From contig NZ_VBSB01000005.1 in the NCBI RefSeq assembly GCF_013337765.1, positions 1-64,000 of the forward strand: 64,000 nt of DNA. The letters are read 5' to 3'. Shown piece by piece: positions 39,719 to 48,186 of this stretch. The position numbers were made by a program, and so were the translations under genes. Position 1 is the first letter of the stretch; every line of letters begins with the position of its first letter. The stretch comes from Mycolicibacterium sphagni. Lineage in GTDB: Bacteria > Actinomycetota > Actinomycetes > Mycobacteriales > Mycobacteriaceae. The notes below the pieces were generated by a model that saw only the letters and a program-made list of their open reading frames with translations, had not been told where the DNA came from and searched no databases.

Positions 39719-40476
39719 GGCGCCACCTTCACGCCGAACGCCGTCGCCAGGATGTTGATCAGGAACAGCGCCATGAACGCGAACACCACGGTCTCGTTCA
39801 CGGCGTTGCCGACAGCGGTCGGGCCGCCACCGACCGACAGTCCCTTGTAGCAGGCGATCAGACCCGCGGACAGGCCGAACAGGAACGCCTTTCCCAGGGA
39901 GACAAGCACCTGCGGCAGCCCGGTCAGCAGCGTCATCCCGGCGACGAACGCCCCCGGGGTCACGTGCTGGAGGTAGACGACGAAGAAGTAGCTTCCTGCC
40001 AATCCGACGACGGCGACGACCGAATACAGCATCACCGCAACGAAAGTCGCGGCGACCACCCGCGGAACCACCAGAGCCTGAATGGGATTGACGCCGATGA
40101 CCTTCATGGCGTCGATCTCTTCGCGGATGGTGCGGGCACCGAGATCGGCGCACATCGCGGTGGAGCCGGCACCGGCGACGACGATCGCCGTCACCACCGG
40201 ACCGACCTGCGTCACCGAGGCCAGCGCGGCACCGGCACCCGAGAGGTCGCCTGCGCCCACCTCCAGCAGCACGATGTTGAGCGTGAACACGATCAGCACG
40301 GTGTAGGGAATCGACAGCACCAACGTCGGGACGATCGATACCCGCGCCACAAACCAGATCTGGTCGAGCAGCTCACGCCAGGCGAACGGTCGGCGGAACA
40401 TCGCGGCGAAGGTCTCACCGACAAGAACGACGAAGTCTCCCACCGAGAAAACCGGCTTGGACCACGCGACGCTCAT
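39715..40476 (-). CDS. yrbEA: YrbE/MlaE-type permease, first subunit
   Basis: A 253-residue MlaE-family permease with the signature IREEIDAMKVIGVNP near residue 120 and five to six membrane segments. First gene of the eight-gene operon. Upstream of its ATG the sequence is pyrimidine-rich with no ribosome-binding site, so translation may start on a leaderless or very short leader. The locus cannot be assigned to mce1-mce8 from sequence alone. Confidence 0.92.
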   Translation of the reverse strand: MSVAWSKPVFSVGDFVVLVGETFAAMFRRPFAWRELLDQIWFVARVSIVPTLVLSIPYTVLIVFTLNIVLLEVGAGDLSGAGAALASVTQVGPVVTAIVVAGAGSTAMCADLGARTIREEIDAMKVIGVNPIQALVVPRVVAATFVAVMLYSVVAVVGLAGSYFFVVYLQHVTPGAFVAGMTLLTGLPQVLVSLGKAFLFGLSAGLIACYKGLSVGGGPTAVGNAVNETVVFAFMALFLINILATAFGVKVAP

Positions 40477-40563
40477 GGATGCAGGAGGGGTGAGGAGCGG
40501 CGCGGCGACGGCGGCGTCATCGCCGCCTTACGCCAGCACCCCTCTGCGGATCCCACATGCAGT

Positions 40564-40610
40564 CCTCTCGTCGTCAATCCTGCGCCGGACGCTAAGAGGG
40601 CGACGAGAGG
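40564..40610. promoter_or_regulatory. 10-bp inverted repeat in mce/UBP intergenic region
   Basis: CCTCTCGTCG (40564-40573) and CGACGAGAGG (40601-40610) form a perfect inverted repeat with a 27-base spacer. It sits between the divergent mce operon and the zinc-finger gene. It could be a two-site operator or an RNA hairpin in either leader. No other feature is evident in the 284-bp gap. Confidence 0.45.
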
Positions 40611-40760
40611 CTGTCAACGTAACTGGTTTCGCAGATGCGTACGTCAATACGAGGTATCGGCTGGTTGTCCCAACGCCTTTGGTTTCACTCAGACGGATTA
40701 AATCGTTGCGAGCGGAAATCTTGCCGCGCGCGGGTTCTCGTCGCCAGTAAGCTCACAGCC

Positions 40761-41114
40761 ATGGGTGAAGCTGTCGATCCTTCGGTACCACCGAGCGGCA
40801 CCGGATGCGTCGAATGCGATGCGGCCGGCGGCTGGTGGGTGCATCTGCGTCGCTGTGCGGCCTGCGGCCACATCGGCTGCTGCGACGATTCGCTGATGCG
40901 GCATGCCGCCGCGCACTGGCGCGAGAGCGGGCATCCGATCATCCGGTCGTTCGAGCCCGGCGAGGACTGGTTCTGGGACTACCAGAGCAACGAGTACTAC
41001 GACGGACCGGACCTGGCCCCGCCGGAGAGCCGCCCGTCCGAGGAGACCACCCCGGGCCCGCGCGGTCGGGTGCCGACCGACTGGATGGAGCTCCTGCGCA
41101 ACCGTGCCGACTGA
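40761..41114 (+). CDS. UBP-type zinc-finger protein
   Basis: A 117-residue protein made mostly of one ZnF-UBP domain. Potential ligands are Cys16, Cys19, Cys32, Cys35, Cys40, Cys41 and several His (about 48, 52, 58), in the order expected for the family. In eukaryotes this domain binds the C-terminal tail of ubiquitin; bacterial versions are single-domain and of unknown function. I start at the ATG at 40761 (MGEAVD). Its 3' end overlaps a minus-strand ORF by 118 bp. Confidence 0.85.
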   Translation: MGEAVDPSVPPSGTGCVECDAAGGWWVHLRRCAACGHIGCCDDSLMRHAAAHWRESGHPIIRSFEPGEDWFWDYQSNEYYDGPDLAPPESRPSEETTPGPRGRVPTDWMELLRNRAD

Positions 41115-41404
41115 GTCAGCGCATCGGAGCCGCCGCGGCGGCGCACGCACACCGTCGCACAGGCGTCGTCGGTCAGCGTGTTGTCGTCGACGACGACCCG
41201 CTTCTTGCGCAGCACCGAGCGGCCACAGGCGATGAACGGGACGGGCGCCGCGGTGTCCTGCGGCGAAATCTGCACCGAGTCGGCGAAGCGGGTCCCGACC
41301 TCGCCGGGCTCGAAGTGCACGAGGTAGCGGATGGTGAAAAGCCAAGTGCCGTCGGGGCGCTGCTCCCCACGGACGATCAGGGAGTCGTCACCGATCCTCG
41401 CCAT
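40997..41404 (-). CDS. Hypothetical protein, tail-to-tail overlap
   Basis: A 135-residue frame starting with ATG. The first 85 residues are plausible beta-rich protein (LIVRGEQRPDGTWLFTIRYL) with two Cys. The last 40 residues are Ser/Arg-rich and lie antisense to the zinc-finger gene, so they may be unselected tail. I recognise no family. The N-terminal part fills an otherwise empty 290-bp stretch, which supports a real gene. Confidence 0.5.
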   Translation of the reverse strand: MARIGDDSLIVRGEQRPDGTWLFTIRYLVHFEPGEVGTRFADSVQISPQDTAAPVPFIACGRSVLRKKRVVVDDNTLTDDACATVCVRRRGGSDALTQSARLRRSSIQSVGTRPRGPGVVSSDGRLSGGARSGPS

Positions 41405-41458
41405 GCACTAGATCGTCCTCCGGTCGGCGGCCGAAGTGCGGAGCACACGCCGAGTCTT

Positions 41459-41851
41459 TTACGCCAATCCGGCCGCGGCCATTTCCTTTTCAAATTCTTT
41501 CGCCATCCGCTCGGCGAACGCGGTGACGGCCTTGAGCGGGCGCAGCATCACGGTGAACTCGTCGATGAGTCCGTCTTCGCGGACATGCAGGAAATCGCAG
41601 CCGTTGATGTCGAGGTCGCCGACCTTGGCGGTGAACACCAGTGCATGATCGGCCTGGCCCTCACCGCCGATCTCCTTGATGTAGGTCAGGTCGGCGAACA
41701 CCCGCGATACCGCCCGAAGGATGACGCCGATCTGGTCGCGGCCGTGGTACGGCTTGTGGGCGATCGGGCTGCGGAAGACCACGTCCTCGGCACACAGCGC
41801 GGGCAGGGCATCGAAATCACCGGCTTCGACGGCGGCGCGAAAAGCATGCAT
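41459..41851 (-). CDS. NTF2-like (SnoaL) fold protein
   Basis: A 130-residue protein of the nuclear-transport-factor-2 fold, starting at the ATG at 41851 (MHAFRAAVEAGD). The cone-shaped fold is suggested by the FDALPALCAEDVVFRSP start and the FTVMLRPLKA end strand. Members are small isomerases, hydrolases or binding proteins. It lies 25 bp downstream of the TetR gene on the same strand, so it may share its transcript. Confidence 0.8.
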   Translation of the reverse strand: MHAFRAAVEAGDFDALPALCAEDVVFRSPIAHKPYHGRDQIGVILRAVSRVFADLTYIKEIGGEGQADHALVFTAKVGDLDINGCDFLHVREDGLIDEFTVMLRPLKAVTAFAERMAKEFEKEMAAAGLA

Positions 41852-41876
41852 GGCCTCAGCATGCCACGGGGCAGAT

Positions 41877-42476
41877 CTACGTTTCGACGATCCCGTCGCG
41901 CAGCGACTCCAGCGCGGTGTGGCACAGCCGCGCCAGTTCGGCCAACGACCGGTCCTCGCCGACCATCCACAGCTCCATCGCACCGAAGACGGCTGCGGCG
42001 ATGCAGCGGGCGGTGACGATGACGCGCAGCCGCTCGTCGGGCGTGGTCGGCGGGGCGCTCAGCGACAGCTGGTCGGCGATCGCGTCGGCGAACTCGGCCT
42101 CAACCTGCCGGGTATGGCGGACGATGCGGCCGGGGTCGAGTTCCTTGGCCCGAAGCGAGGCGATCTGCGCGACAGCCTCGGGGTCATACGGCGAGGCGTC
42201 GATGGCCGATTGCACCGATTCGATGATCGACTCCCCCGGTGACCGGGCGTGGAGCGCGGCCCGGAACCACTCGAGGCCGACGTCGTAGTCGGCGAACAGC
42301 AGGTCGTGCTTGGAGGTGAAGTGCCGATAGAAGGTGCGCAGTGAGACGCCGGCATCGTCGGCGATCTGCTCGGCCGAGGTGTCCTCGACGCCCTGGGCGA
42401 GGAAACGCACCAGGGCAGCGCGCCTCAAGGCGTCACGAGTGCGCTCGCTACGCGCCGTCTGAGCAGGCCGAACCAC
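41877..42476 (-). CDS. TetR-family transcription regulator
   Basis: A 199-residue repressor with an N-terminal helix-turn-helix (about 15-60, with DDAGVSLRTFYRHF) and a helical ligand domain. I prefer the GTG at 42476 because a GTG at 42494 would sit almost on the operator. A 16-bp palindrome lies just upstream, between this gene and the divergent membrane-protein gene, so it probably controls both. Ligand unknown. Confidence 0.87.
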   Translation of the reverse strand: MVRPAQTARSERTRDALRRAALVRFLAQGVEDTSAEQIADDAGVSLRTFYRHFTSKHDLLFADYDVGLEWFRAALHARSPGESIIESVQSAIDASPYDPEAVAQIASLRAKELDPGRIVRHTRQVEAEFADAIADQLSLSAPPTTPDERLRVIVTARCIAAAVFGAMELWMVGEDRSLAELARLCHTALESLRDGIVET

Positions 42477-42500
42477 GCAAGTAACGTACCGCACAACAGA

Positions 42501-42516
42501 TTGTCAAAATTGACAA
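42501..42516. promoter_or_regulatory. TetR operator palindrome TTGTCAA-AA-TTGACAA
   Basis: A perfect 7-bp inverted repeat with a 2-bp spacer in the 74-bp gap between the TetR gene (minus) and the DUF2834 gene (plus). The size and place are typical for a TetR dimer site that represses both directions. Confidence 0.8.
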
Positions 42517-42550
42517 AACGTGTGGCAATCTTCACTACAGTTACGAAGCC

Positions 42551-43039
42551 ATGACGCTCCTCGTTCATGCAGTGCTGGCTGTCCTCGTCATCGCGTGGAT
42601 CATCGGATCCAACTCATCGATCTTCCGCAGGCCCGCGAGCGGGCCCGCGGTCAGTGCGCTCGAGATCATCTACTACGCCGTCGGTATCGCGTCGATTGCG
42701 CTGGGCTGGTACTTCAACATCCAGTTCGTGCACCAGTACGCCGACGGCAGCGGCAATGTCTTCACCGGTGCGGGCAGCTGGTGGCAGTTCATCACGCTGG
42801 GGTACGACAATCCCGCCGCGGCATCAGCAAGCCAGGACTACACGATCGGCAACGTGATCCTGCTGCCGCTGTTCACGATCATCGACGGCTACCGCCGCGG
42901 GATTCGCCGGCCGTGGCTGTACTTCGTCGCCAGCCTGTTCACCAGCTTCGCGTTCGCCTGGGCGTTCTATCTCGCCACCGTGGAACGCCAGCGGCTGCAC
43001 GAGAAGGCTTCTCAGACGGTCGGAGCCAGCGTCGGGTAG
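42551..43039 (+). CDS. DUF2834-like membrane protein
   Basis: A 162-residue protein with about four membrane segments (starting at residues 5, 38, 100 and 122) and the WYFNIQF segment common in DUF2834 proteins. Function unknown. Probably the target of the divergent TetR through the 42501 palindrome. Its 3' end overlaps the convergent oxidoreductase by 28 bp. Confidence 0.78.
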   Translation: MTLLVHAVLAVLVIAWIIGSNSSIFRRPASGPAVSALEIIYYAVGIASIALGWYFNIQFVHQYADGSGNVFTGAGSWWQFITLGYDNPAAASASQDYTIGNVILLPLFTIIDGYRRGIRRPWLYFVASLFTSFAFAWAFYLATVERQRLHEKASQTVGASVG

Positions 43040-44103
43040 TCGACGTAGCCGGCAGCGCCCGGTGAGTAGAACGTCGCGACGTCGGGCTCGGTCAGCTCGG
43101 CGCCGGTGCGCAGCCGCTCGATGAGGTCGGGGTTGGCCAGGTAGGCCCGGCCGACGGCCGCGGCACTGATCGCACCCCAATCAACGAGGTTCTCGTACTG
43201 GCAGAAGGTGGTGTCGACGTCGCGGCCGGTGTTGAGGACGAACGGCCCCGGCCAGAGTGCCCGCACGATGCCGAACTCGGCGGCGTCCGGGTTGATCAGC
43301 ACATGCAGGTAGGCGAGCCCGAGCGGCGAGATCCGTTGCAGCAGAGCCTCATAGGCCGATACCGTGTCGATCTCGTTGACATCGCCCGCGCCGTTTCCCG
43401 GCGAGATGCGCAACCCGACGCGGCCGGCGCCGATCTCGTCGGCCACCGCCTCGACGACCTCGGCGGTCAGTCGCGCCCGGTTCTCCGCGGGTCCGCCGTA
43501 GCGGTCGGTGCGGGTGTTGGTGGCATCGGCGAGGAACTCGTGCAGCAGATAGCCATTGGCAGAATGGATTTCGACTCCGTCAAGTCCGGCGTCAATGGCG
43601 CGGCGGGCGGCGGCGCGGAATTGCGCGACCACTCCGGGGATTTCGTCGGTCTCGAGGGCACGGGGCACCGGCAGCGGCTTCTTGCCATGCGGTGTGTGGG
43701 CCGACATGTTGGCCGCGATCGCTGAGGGCGCGACCGACTCGGCGCCGTTGATGTCCGGGTGGGCCATCCGGCCGACGTGCCAGATCTGCATGAAGATCAG
43801 CCCGTCCTGCGCATGGACGGCCGAGGCCACCTCGGCCCACTTCTCCTGGTGGCGGTCGGTGTAGATGCCAGGGGTGGTCACGTAGGCGCCGTTGCCCACC
43901 TGGGAGATCGCTGTGGCTTCGGTGATGATCAGCCCTGCGGACGCCCGCTGCGCGTAGTACTCGACCTGCAGATCACTGGGGGTGCCGTCCGCCTGGGCGC
44001 GCGACCGCGTCAACGGCGCCATGAACAGCCGATTCCTGGCGGTGTTCACCCCGATGGTGATCGGCTGGAGCAGGGCTGCGTCGTCGGCCAAGGTGAACGT
44101 CAT
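43012..44103 (-). CDS. Old Yellow Enzyme-family alkene reductase
   Basis: A 363-residue FMN-dependent TIM-barrel enzyme that reduces activated C=C bonds with NAD(P)H. It shows the N-terminal MAPLTRSRA loop, the HSANGYLLHEFL active-site region near residue 175 (the His/Asn pair binding the substrate carbonyl is present) and the DRYGG segment. I start it at the ATG at 44103. The classical OYE subclass fits better than the YqjM thermophilic-like one. Confidence 0.9.
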   Translation of the reverse strand: MTFTLADDAALLQPITIGVNTARNRLFMAPLTRSRAQADGTPSDLQVEYYAQRASAGLIITEATAISQVGNGAYVTTPGIYTDRHQEKWAEVASAVHAQDGLIFMQIWHVGRMAHPDINGAESVAPSAIAANMSAHTPHGKKPLPVPRALETDEIPGVVAQFRAAARRAIDAGLDGVEIHSANGYLLHEFLADATNTRTDRYGGPAENRARLTAEVVEAVADEIGAGRVGLRISPGNGAGDVNEIDTVSAYEALLQRISPLGLAYLHVLINPDAAEFGIVRALWPGPFVLNTGRDVDTTFCQYENLVDWGAISAAAVGRAYLANPDLIERLRTGAELTEPDVATFYSPGAAGYVDYPTLAPTV

Positions 44104-44133
44104 GCTTGGTTGGAACTGCACGGACGTGCCGAT

Positions 44134-45498
44134 TCATTCCCTCGGCTGTGGATCCGCGGCCGGTAAGTCGCTGTCGTTTTCCACCATCCGTTCGGGGTGG
44201 TGGTAGGTGTTGACTCCGCCTTTGAGCATTGGCAGTCCTGGTGGTGGGATCCATTCGGTCTGCCCGTTAGGGAGTATGCGCGTGTTCCAGCCGCCGGTTT
44301 CGACGAGCTGGTTGTCGGGGTCGCAGGCCAGGCCGAGATCGTCGATATCGGTGTTGCCACCGGTTTTCCAATCTTGGGCGGCGTGGTGCACCACGCTGTG
44401 ATAGCCGGGCGCGTCGCAGCCGGGGCGGGTGCAGCCACGGTCCTTGGCGTGCAGGATGATTCGCTGGTCGGCTGAGGCGATGCGTTTGGTGCGCCCCAGC
44501 CACAACGCGCGCCCGTTGAGCCCGTCGAACAACGCGAGATAGTGGTAGGCATGGGTGGCCATCCGAATCAGATCCGGGATCGGCAACAGGGTGCCGCCGG
44601 CGGTCACCGCGTGGCCGGTCTTGGCGTGGAGGTCTTGCACGGTGGCGGTCGCGATCACCGTCACCGGTAAGCCGTTGTGCTGACCGAACTTCGGATCCCC
44701 CAACTGACCGCGCACCAAAGCTTTGAGGGCGTCGTGCTGGCGCTGACCGCAACTACGCAGATCTTGCTCGACGACCTCCTCAGACGGTGTGGTGGTTGGC
44801 GACTCATCGGCGGGGTTGCACATGCCCGGGGCGGCGAACTTCGCGAACCACGCATCCAACTCCGAACGCAACTCCGGATCAGCGATCAACCGGCCCACAC
44901 TCATCCCATCCACCTGTTGACCGCCACACCACACGAACCCACGCTTGCGGGCCCGATCCTCGTCAGAGAATTTCCCATCGGGATTGAGGTGCAGCGCCAA
45001 CCGGAACGCGACCTTCTCCAATTGGTCAGGCCGCAGATTCACCGCATGCTCAGCCAAGGACTTCTCGGCCTTCTCCACCTCAACCGGGGGCACGTGATCG
45101 GGCAGGTCGCGGAAGAACTTCTGAATCACCCGCAGATGCTCCCCATCAAGCTGTCCGTCATGCCACGCCTCAGCAGTCTTGGGCAGCACCGGCGGCATCG
45201 GTTCTCCCGTCAACGTGGTCCGCGGCGCCAACTGCTCGGCGTCCCGCATCCGTCGCTTAGCTTCGCGCGGGCTGATCCGCAACACATCGCCCAAGGCAAT
45301 CCCCACCGGCGGGCAGCCCTCGAACCGCTCCAACTTGGCCACCCCGGCATGCGACACCGCCGTCAGGCCACGCTGGACCGTTTCCATCCGCTCCAAGACC
45401 GCGAACCGCTGCGGCGGGGCCACCGTGTCGAAATCGATCGCGGCTAGCTCCCCGACGACATCGTCGAGGGTGTCCAACACGGCATTGATCGAACGCAT
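44134..45498 (-). CDS. REP13E12-family HNH/DUF222 protein
   Basis: A 454-residue member of the mycobacterial 13E12 repeat family: a helical DUF222 domain (about 30-330) followed by an HNH nuclease module with the CTRPGCDAPGYHSVVHH ligands near residue 375 and DNQ/HP further on. Such genes occur in several copies per genome and are induced by DNA damage. A perfect LexA box covers the start codon, which supports the ATG at 45498. No flanking inverted repeats were seen, so I do not call it an insertion sequence. Confidence 0.9.
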   Translation of the reverse strand: MRSINAVLDTLDDVVGELAAIDFDTVAPPQRFAVLERMETVQRGLTAVSHAGVAKLERFEGCPPVGIALGDVLRISPREAKRRMRDAEQLAPRTTLTGEPMPPVLPKTAEAWHDGQLDGEHLRVIQKFFRDLPDHVPPVEVEKAEKSLAEHAVNLRPDQLEKVAFRLALHLNPDGKFSDEDRARKRGFVWCGGQQVDGMSVGRLIADPELRSELDAWFAKFAAPGMCNPADESPTTTPSEEVVEQDLRSCGQRQHDALKALVRGQLGDPKFGQHNGLPVTVIATATVQDLHAKTGHAVTAGGTLLPIPDLIRMATHAYHYLALFDGLNGRALWLGRTKRIASADQRIILHAKDRGCTRPGCDAPGYHSVVHHAAQDWKTGGNTDIDDLGLACDPDNQLVETGGWNTRILPNGQTEWIPPPGLPMLKGGVNTYHHPERMVENDSDLPAADPQPRE

Positions 45499-45504
45499 GT
45501 TCGA
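45489..45504. promoter_or_regulatory. LexA/SOS box over the HNH start codon
   Basis: TCGAAC-GCAT-GTTCGA is a perfect match to the mycobacterial SOS box TCGAAC-N4-GTTCGA. It spans the ATG (minus strand, 45498-45496) of the 13E12-family gene. LexA-controlled 13E12 genes are known in M. tuberculosis. Confidence 0.93.
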
Positions 45505-45596
45505 ATACTATGCCCACCCACCGACAAAAAGTGCGCCCAAAAACAATCTGTGGATGAATCCGAATCTGGGGATAAAGCCCACAGCCACAACGGAAC

Positions 45597-46625
45597 TCAG
45601 CTGGCGCGGACCTCGTCCAGGAACGCCCGGACCGTCTCCTCCGACGCCGAGGACGGCAGCCCGACCATCACCCGGTCGATGATGCCGTCGCAGCGTTCGC
45701 GCAACGCCGCCGCCAACTGATCAACAGGCGCCACGACGGCGAACGTCGACAGAATCTCGTCATCGATCAGCGTGGCCATGGCATCCCACTGGCCTTCCAA
45801 GGACAGCCGGTGCAACTCGGTCTGCAATTCGCCCCAGCCGTGCAGCTCCAACACCTTCCGGTACGCAGGCGTGGACGCATAGAACGCGATCTGCTTGCGA
45901 CTCGCCGCCGCGGCAGCTTCGATCTCGGCCTCATCGGAACCGGTGACCACGAACACCGGTGCCATCACCTGGAAATCGGCCCGCGCGCGCCCGGTCTTGG
46001 CCATCCCCCGCTGCAGCGCCGGGATTGTCACCTCGTCGAAATACCGCTTGGTCGTGAAGGCATGCGCGATCAGTCCGTCGGCGACCTCGCCGCACACCTC
46101 CGTCATCAACTCGCCGACCGCGGCGATCACGATCTTCGGTGACCCATACCGGTGCGATTCCGGCACGAACATCGGCGTCATCAGCCGGTGGGTGTAGAAG
46201 TCGCCGTCGAAGCTGAGTTTGGTGCCGTCGCGCCAGCAATCCCAAATGGCATGCAGCGCAAAAACGAACTCGCGCATCCGCCTGGCCGGCTGGCTCCACG
46301 GCATGCTGAACCGCTTCTCGATGTGCGGCTTGATCTGGGTGCCCAGCCCGAGCAGCAGCCGCCCTTGGGAATAGTCCTGCAGATCCCAGCCGATGTTGGC
46401 CACCGTCATCGGATTACGGGCGAACGCCACCGCGATGCTGGTGCCCAGTTCGATCCGGGTGGTGTGCTCGGCGGCCAGCGTGAGCGGCAGGAACGGATCG
46501 TGACTGATCTCGGCGGTCCAGCACCCGTCGTAGCCGAGCCGTTCCACGTCACGCGCGGCGGCGGCAACGTCGGTGAGCCGGCTGATAATCCCGCGGTCGA
46601 CCTTGAGACCGCCGACCTCGCCCAT
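45597..46625 (-). CDS. LLM-class oxidoreductase (TIGR03617-like)
   Basis: A 342-residue luciferase-like TIM-barrel enzyme starting at the ATG at 46625 (MGEVGGLKVDRGI). It shows SIAVAFARNPM, the GLGTQIKPHIEKRF block and the FVFALHAIW helix typical of the F420-dependent TIGR03617 group. It is divergent from the carboxyltransferase gene, with a weak copy of the regional palindrome between them. Substrate unknown. Confidence 0.87.
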   Translation of the reverse strand: MGEVGGLKVDRGIISRLTDVAAAARDVERLGYDGCWTAEISHDPFLPLTLAAEHTTRIELGTSIAVAFARNPMTVANIGWDLQDYSQGRLLLGLGTQIKPHIEKRFSMPWSQPARRMREFVFALHAIWDCWRDGTKLSFDGDFYTHRLMTPMFVPESHRYGSPKIVIAAVGELMTEVCGEVADGLIAHAFTTKRYFDEVTIPALQRGMAKTGRARADFQVMAPVFVVTGSDEAEIEAAAAASRKQIAFYASTPAYRKVLELHGWGELQTELHRLSLEGQWDAMATLIDDEILSTFAVVAPVDQLAAALRERCDGIIDRVMVGLPSSASEETVRAFLDEVRAS

Positions 46626-46637
46626 GGCGGCAGACGC

Positions 46638-46656
46638 TACAGTAAGCACTTCAGTA
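46638..46656. promoter_or_regulatory. Regional palindrome, weak copy 1
   Basis: TACAGTAA-GCA-CTTCAGTA matches TACTGTAA-N3-TTACAGTA at 13 of 16 arm positions and keeps the same 19-bp geometry. It lies between the divergent LLM and carboxyltransferase genes. Alone it would not be convincing; its place in the same kind of divergent gap as the stronger copies supports it. Confidence 0.45.
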
Positions 46657-46686
46657 TGGTCAACGCCGCCACGGTTAGGACAGTCG

Positions 46687-48186
46687 ATGAGCAATGCGCA
46701 GGACTGGCAGGAGACGCTTCACGACCTGAGCCGCCGTCGCCAACACTCACACGCAATGGGTGGCGAAGATCGCGTCGCCAAGCACCACGGCAAGGGCAAG
46801 CTCGACGCCCGCGGCCGCATCGACCATCTTCTCGACGAAGGCACCTTCCAGGAGTTCGGCACCCTGGTCGGTGGTGAGATCGCCGCCGACGGGTTGGTCG
46901 CGGGCGCCGGCCGCATCGACGGCACCCCGATCATGGTCGGCGCGGAGGATTTCACCACCCTGGCAGGCAGCATCGGTCCCGGCGGTAACGCCAAACGCTA
47001 TCGACTTGCCGAGCTCGCGCTGCGCAACAAGATTCCGCTGGTAATGCTGTTGGAAGGTGCCGGTTTCCGGGCCGCGGGCGGTGAGCACTACGGCCGCACC
47101 CCGACCGACCTGATCGCCCAGGCGCAGTGTTCCGGGAAAGTCCCCACCATCTCTGCGGTCCTCGGCCCGTCGGCCGGCCACGGCGCGCTCGTCGCGCCGG
47201 TCTGCGACTTCTCCATCATGAGCCATCAGGGTGCGATCTTCACCGCAGGTCCCCCGGTCGTGAAAGAAGCCACCGGAGAGGAGATTTCGAAGGAGGACCT
47301 CGGCGGACCGACGGTCGCGCTGCCCAGCGGCGTCATCCACAACTACGCCGAGACCGACGAGGCTGTACTCGACGACATCAGGCGCTATCTGTCCTACTTC
47401 CCTTCCAGCGCATGGTCATATCCCCCGACCCGGCTCTACGACGAAGACGCCGGCCTTCGCCCCACCCCCGAACTGCTCGACATCATCTCCCGGGACAACC
47501 GCAACATCTACGACATGCGCACCGTTCTCGACGTCGTGTTCGACGACACCGACTGGCTGGAGATCCAACCGAAGTACGGCCAGGCCATCATCTGCGCGCT
47601 CGCGCACCTGGGCGGCTATCCCGTCGCGGTCGTCGCCAACCAGCCCACGCAGATCGCCGGATCCATCGACGCCGACGCCGCGGACAAGGCCGCGCACTTC
47701 ATCATGGTCGCCGACTCCTTCCACCTGCCACTCGTCTTCCTCGCCGACAACCCGGGCATGCTGCCGGGTAGCCAGTCCGAACGCAACGGCGTACTGCGCA
47801 GCGGCGCAAGGATGTTCGCCGCCCAGACTGCTGCGACGACACTGAAACTCCACGTCACCCTGCGCAAGGCCTTCGGCTTCGGTTCGATGGTCATGTCGTT
47901 GCTCGGTTTCGACAACCAGGTCGCGACGTTCGCCTATCCAGGGGCCACCATGGGTGCGATGAGCGCGGCTGCGTTGAGCCGCGCCTCCCACGCCGACGAG
48001 GACGTCACCGAGATCCTCAAGAACATGGAGCTCGAGGCCTCCTACCGCTCGGCGAGCCATCTCGGCTTCGACGAGCTGATCTCACCGGAGGAAACCCGCA
48101 ATGCCCTGGTGCTGGCGCTCCAGCGCGGCATCTTCAGCCGTCAGGAAGTCGCCGAGCCGGTGAGCCGAACGGTCATCACACCCTAG
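46687..48186 (+). CDS. Acyl-CoA carboxylase carboxyltransferase subunit
   Basis: A 499-residue carboxyltransferase (AccD/PccB/MccB family) with the N-terminal Gly-rich oxyanion region (LLEGAGFRAAGGEHYG) and the C-terminal one (FGFGSMVMSLLGF). It transfers CO2 from biotin to an acyl-CoA. No biotin carboxylase or biotin carrier gene is near, so it must use one encoded elsewhere. I start it at the ATG at 46687. It ends 4 bp into the convergent LLM gene. Confidence 0.88.
   Translation: MSNAQDWQETLHDLSRRRQHSHAMGGEDRVAKHHGKGKLDARGRIDHLLDEGTFQEFGTLVGGEIAADGLVAGAGRIDGTPIMVGAEDFTTLAGSIGPGGNAKRYRLAELALRNKIPLVMLLEGAGFRAAGGEHYGRTPTDLIAQAQCSGKVPTISAVLGPSAGHGALVAPVCDFSIMSHQGAIFTAGPPVVKEATGEEISKEDLGGPTVALPSGVIHNYAETDEAVLDDIRRYLSYFPSSAWSYPPTRLYDEDAGLRPTPELLDIISRDNRNIYDMRTVLDVVFDDTDWLEIQPKYGQAIICALAHLGGYPVAVVANQPTQIAGSIDADAADKAAHFIMVADSFHLPLVFLADNPGMLPGSQSERNGVLRSGARMFAAQTAATTLKLHVTLRKAFGFGSMVMSLLGFDNQVATFAYPGATMGAMSAAALSRASHADEDVTEILKNMELEASYRSASHLGFDELISPEETRNALVLALQRGIFSRQEVAEPVSRTVITP

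Noticed and set aside
31356..40476. Naming the operon mce1, mce3 or mce4
   Set aside because: Subunit lengths are nearest to mce3 in my memory but not decisive, and no locus-specific neighbour is present. A phylogeny would be needed.
44134..45498. Insertion sequence or prophage at the 13E12-family gene
   Set aside because: No terminal inverted repeats, target duplications, transposase or integrase were seen around it.
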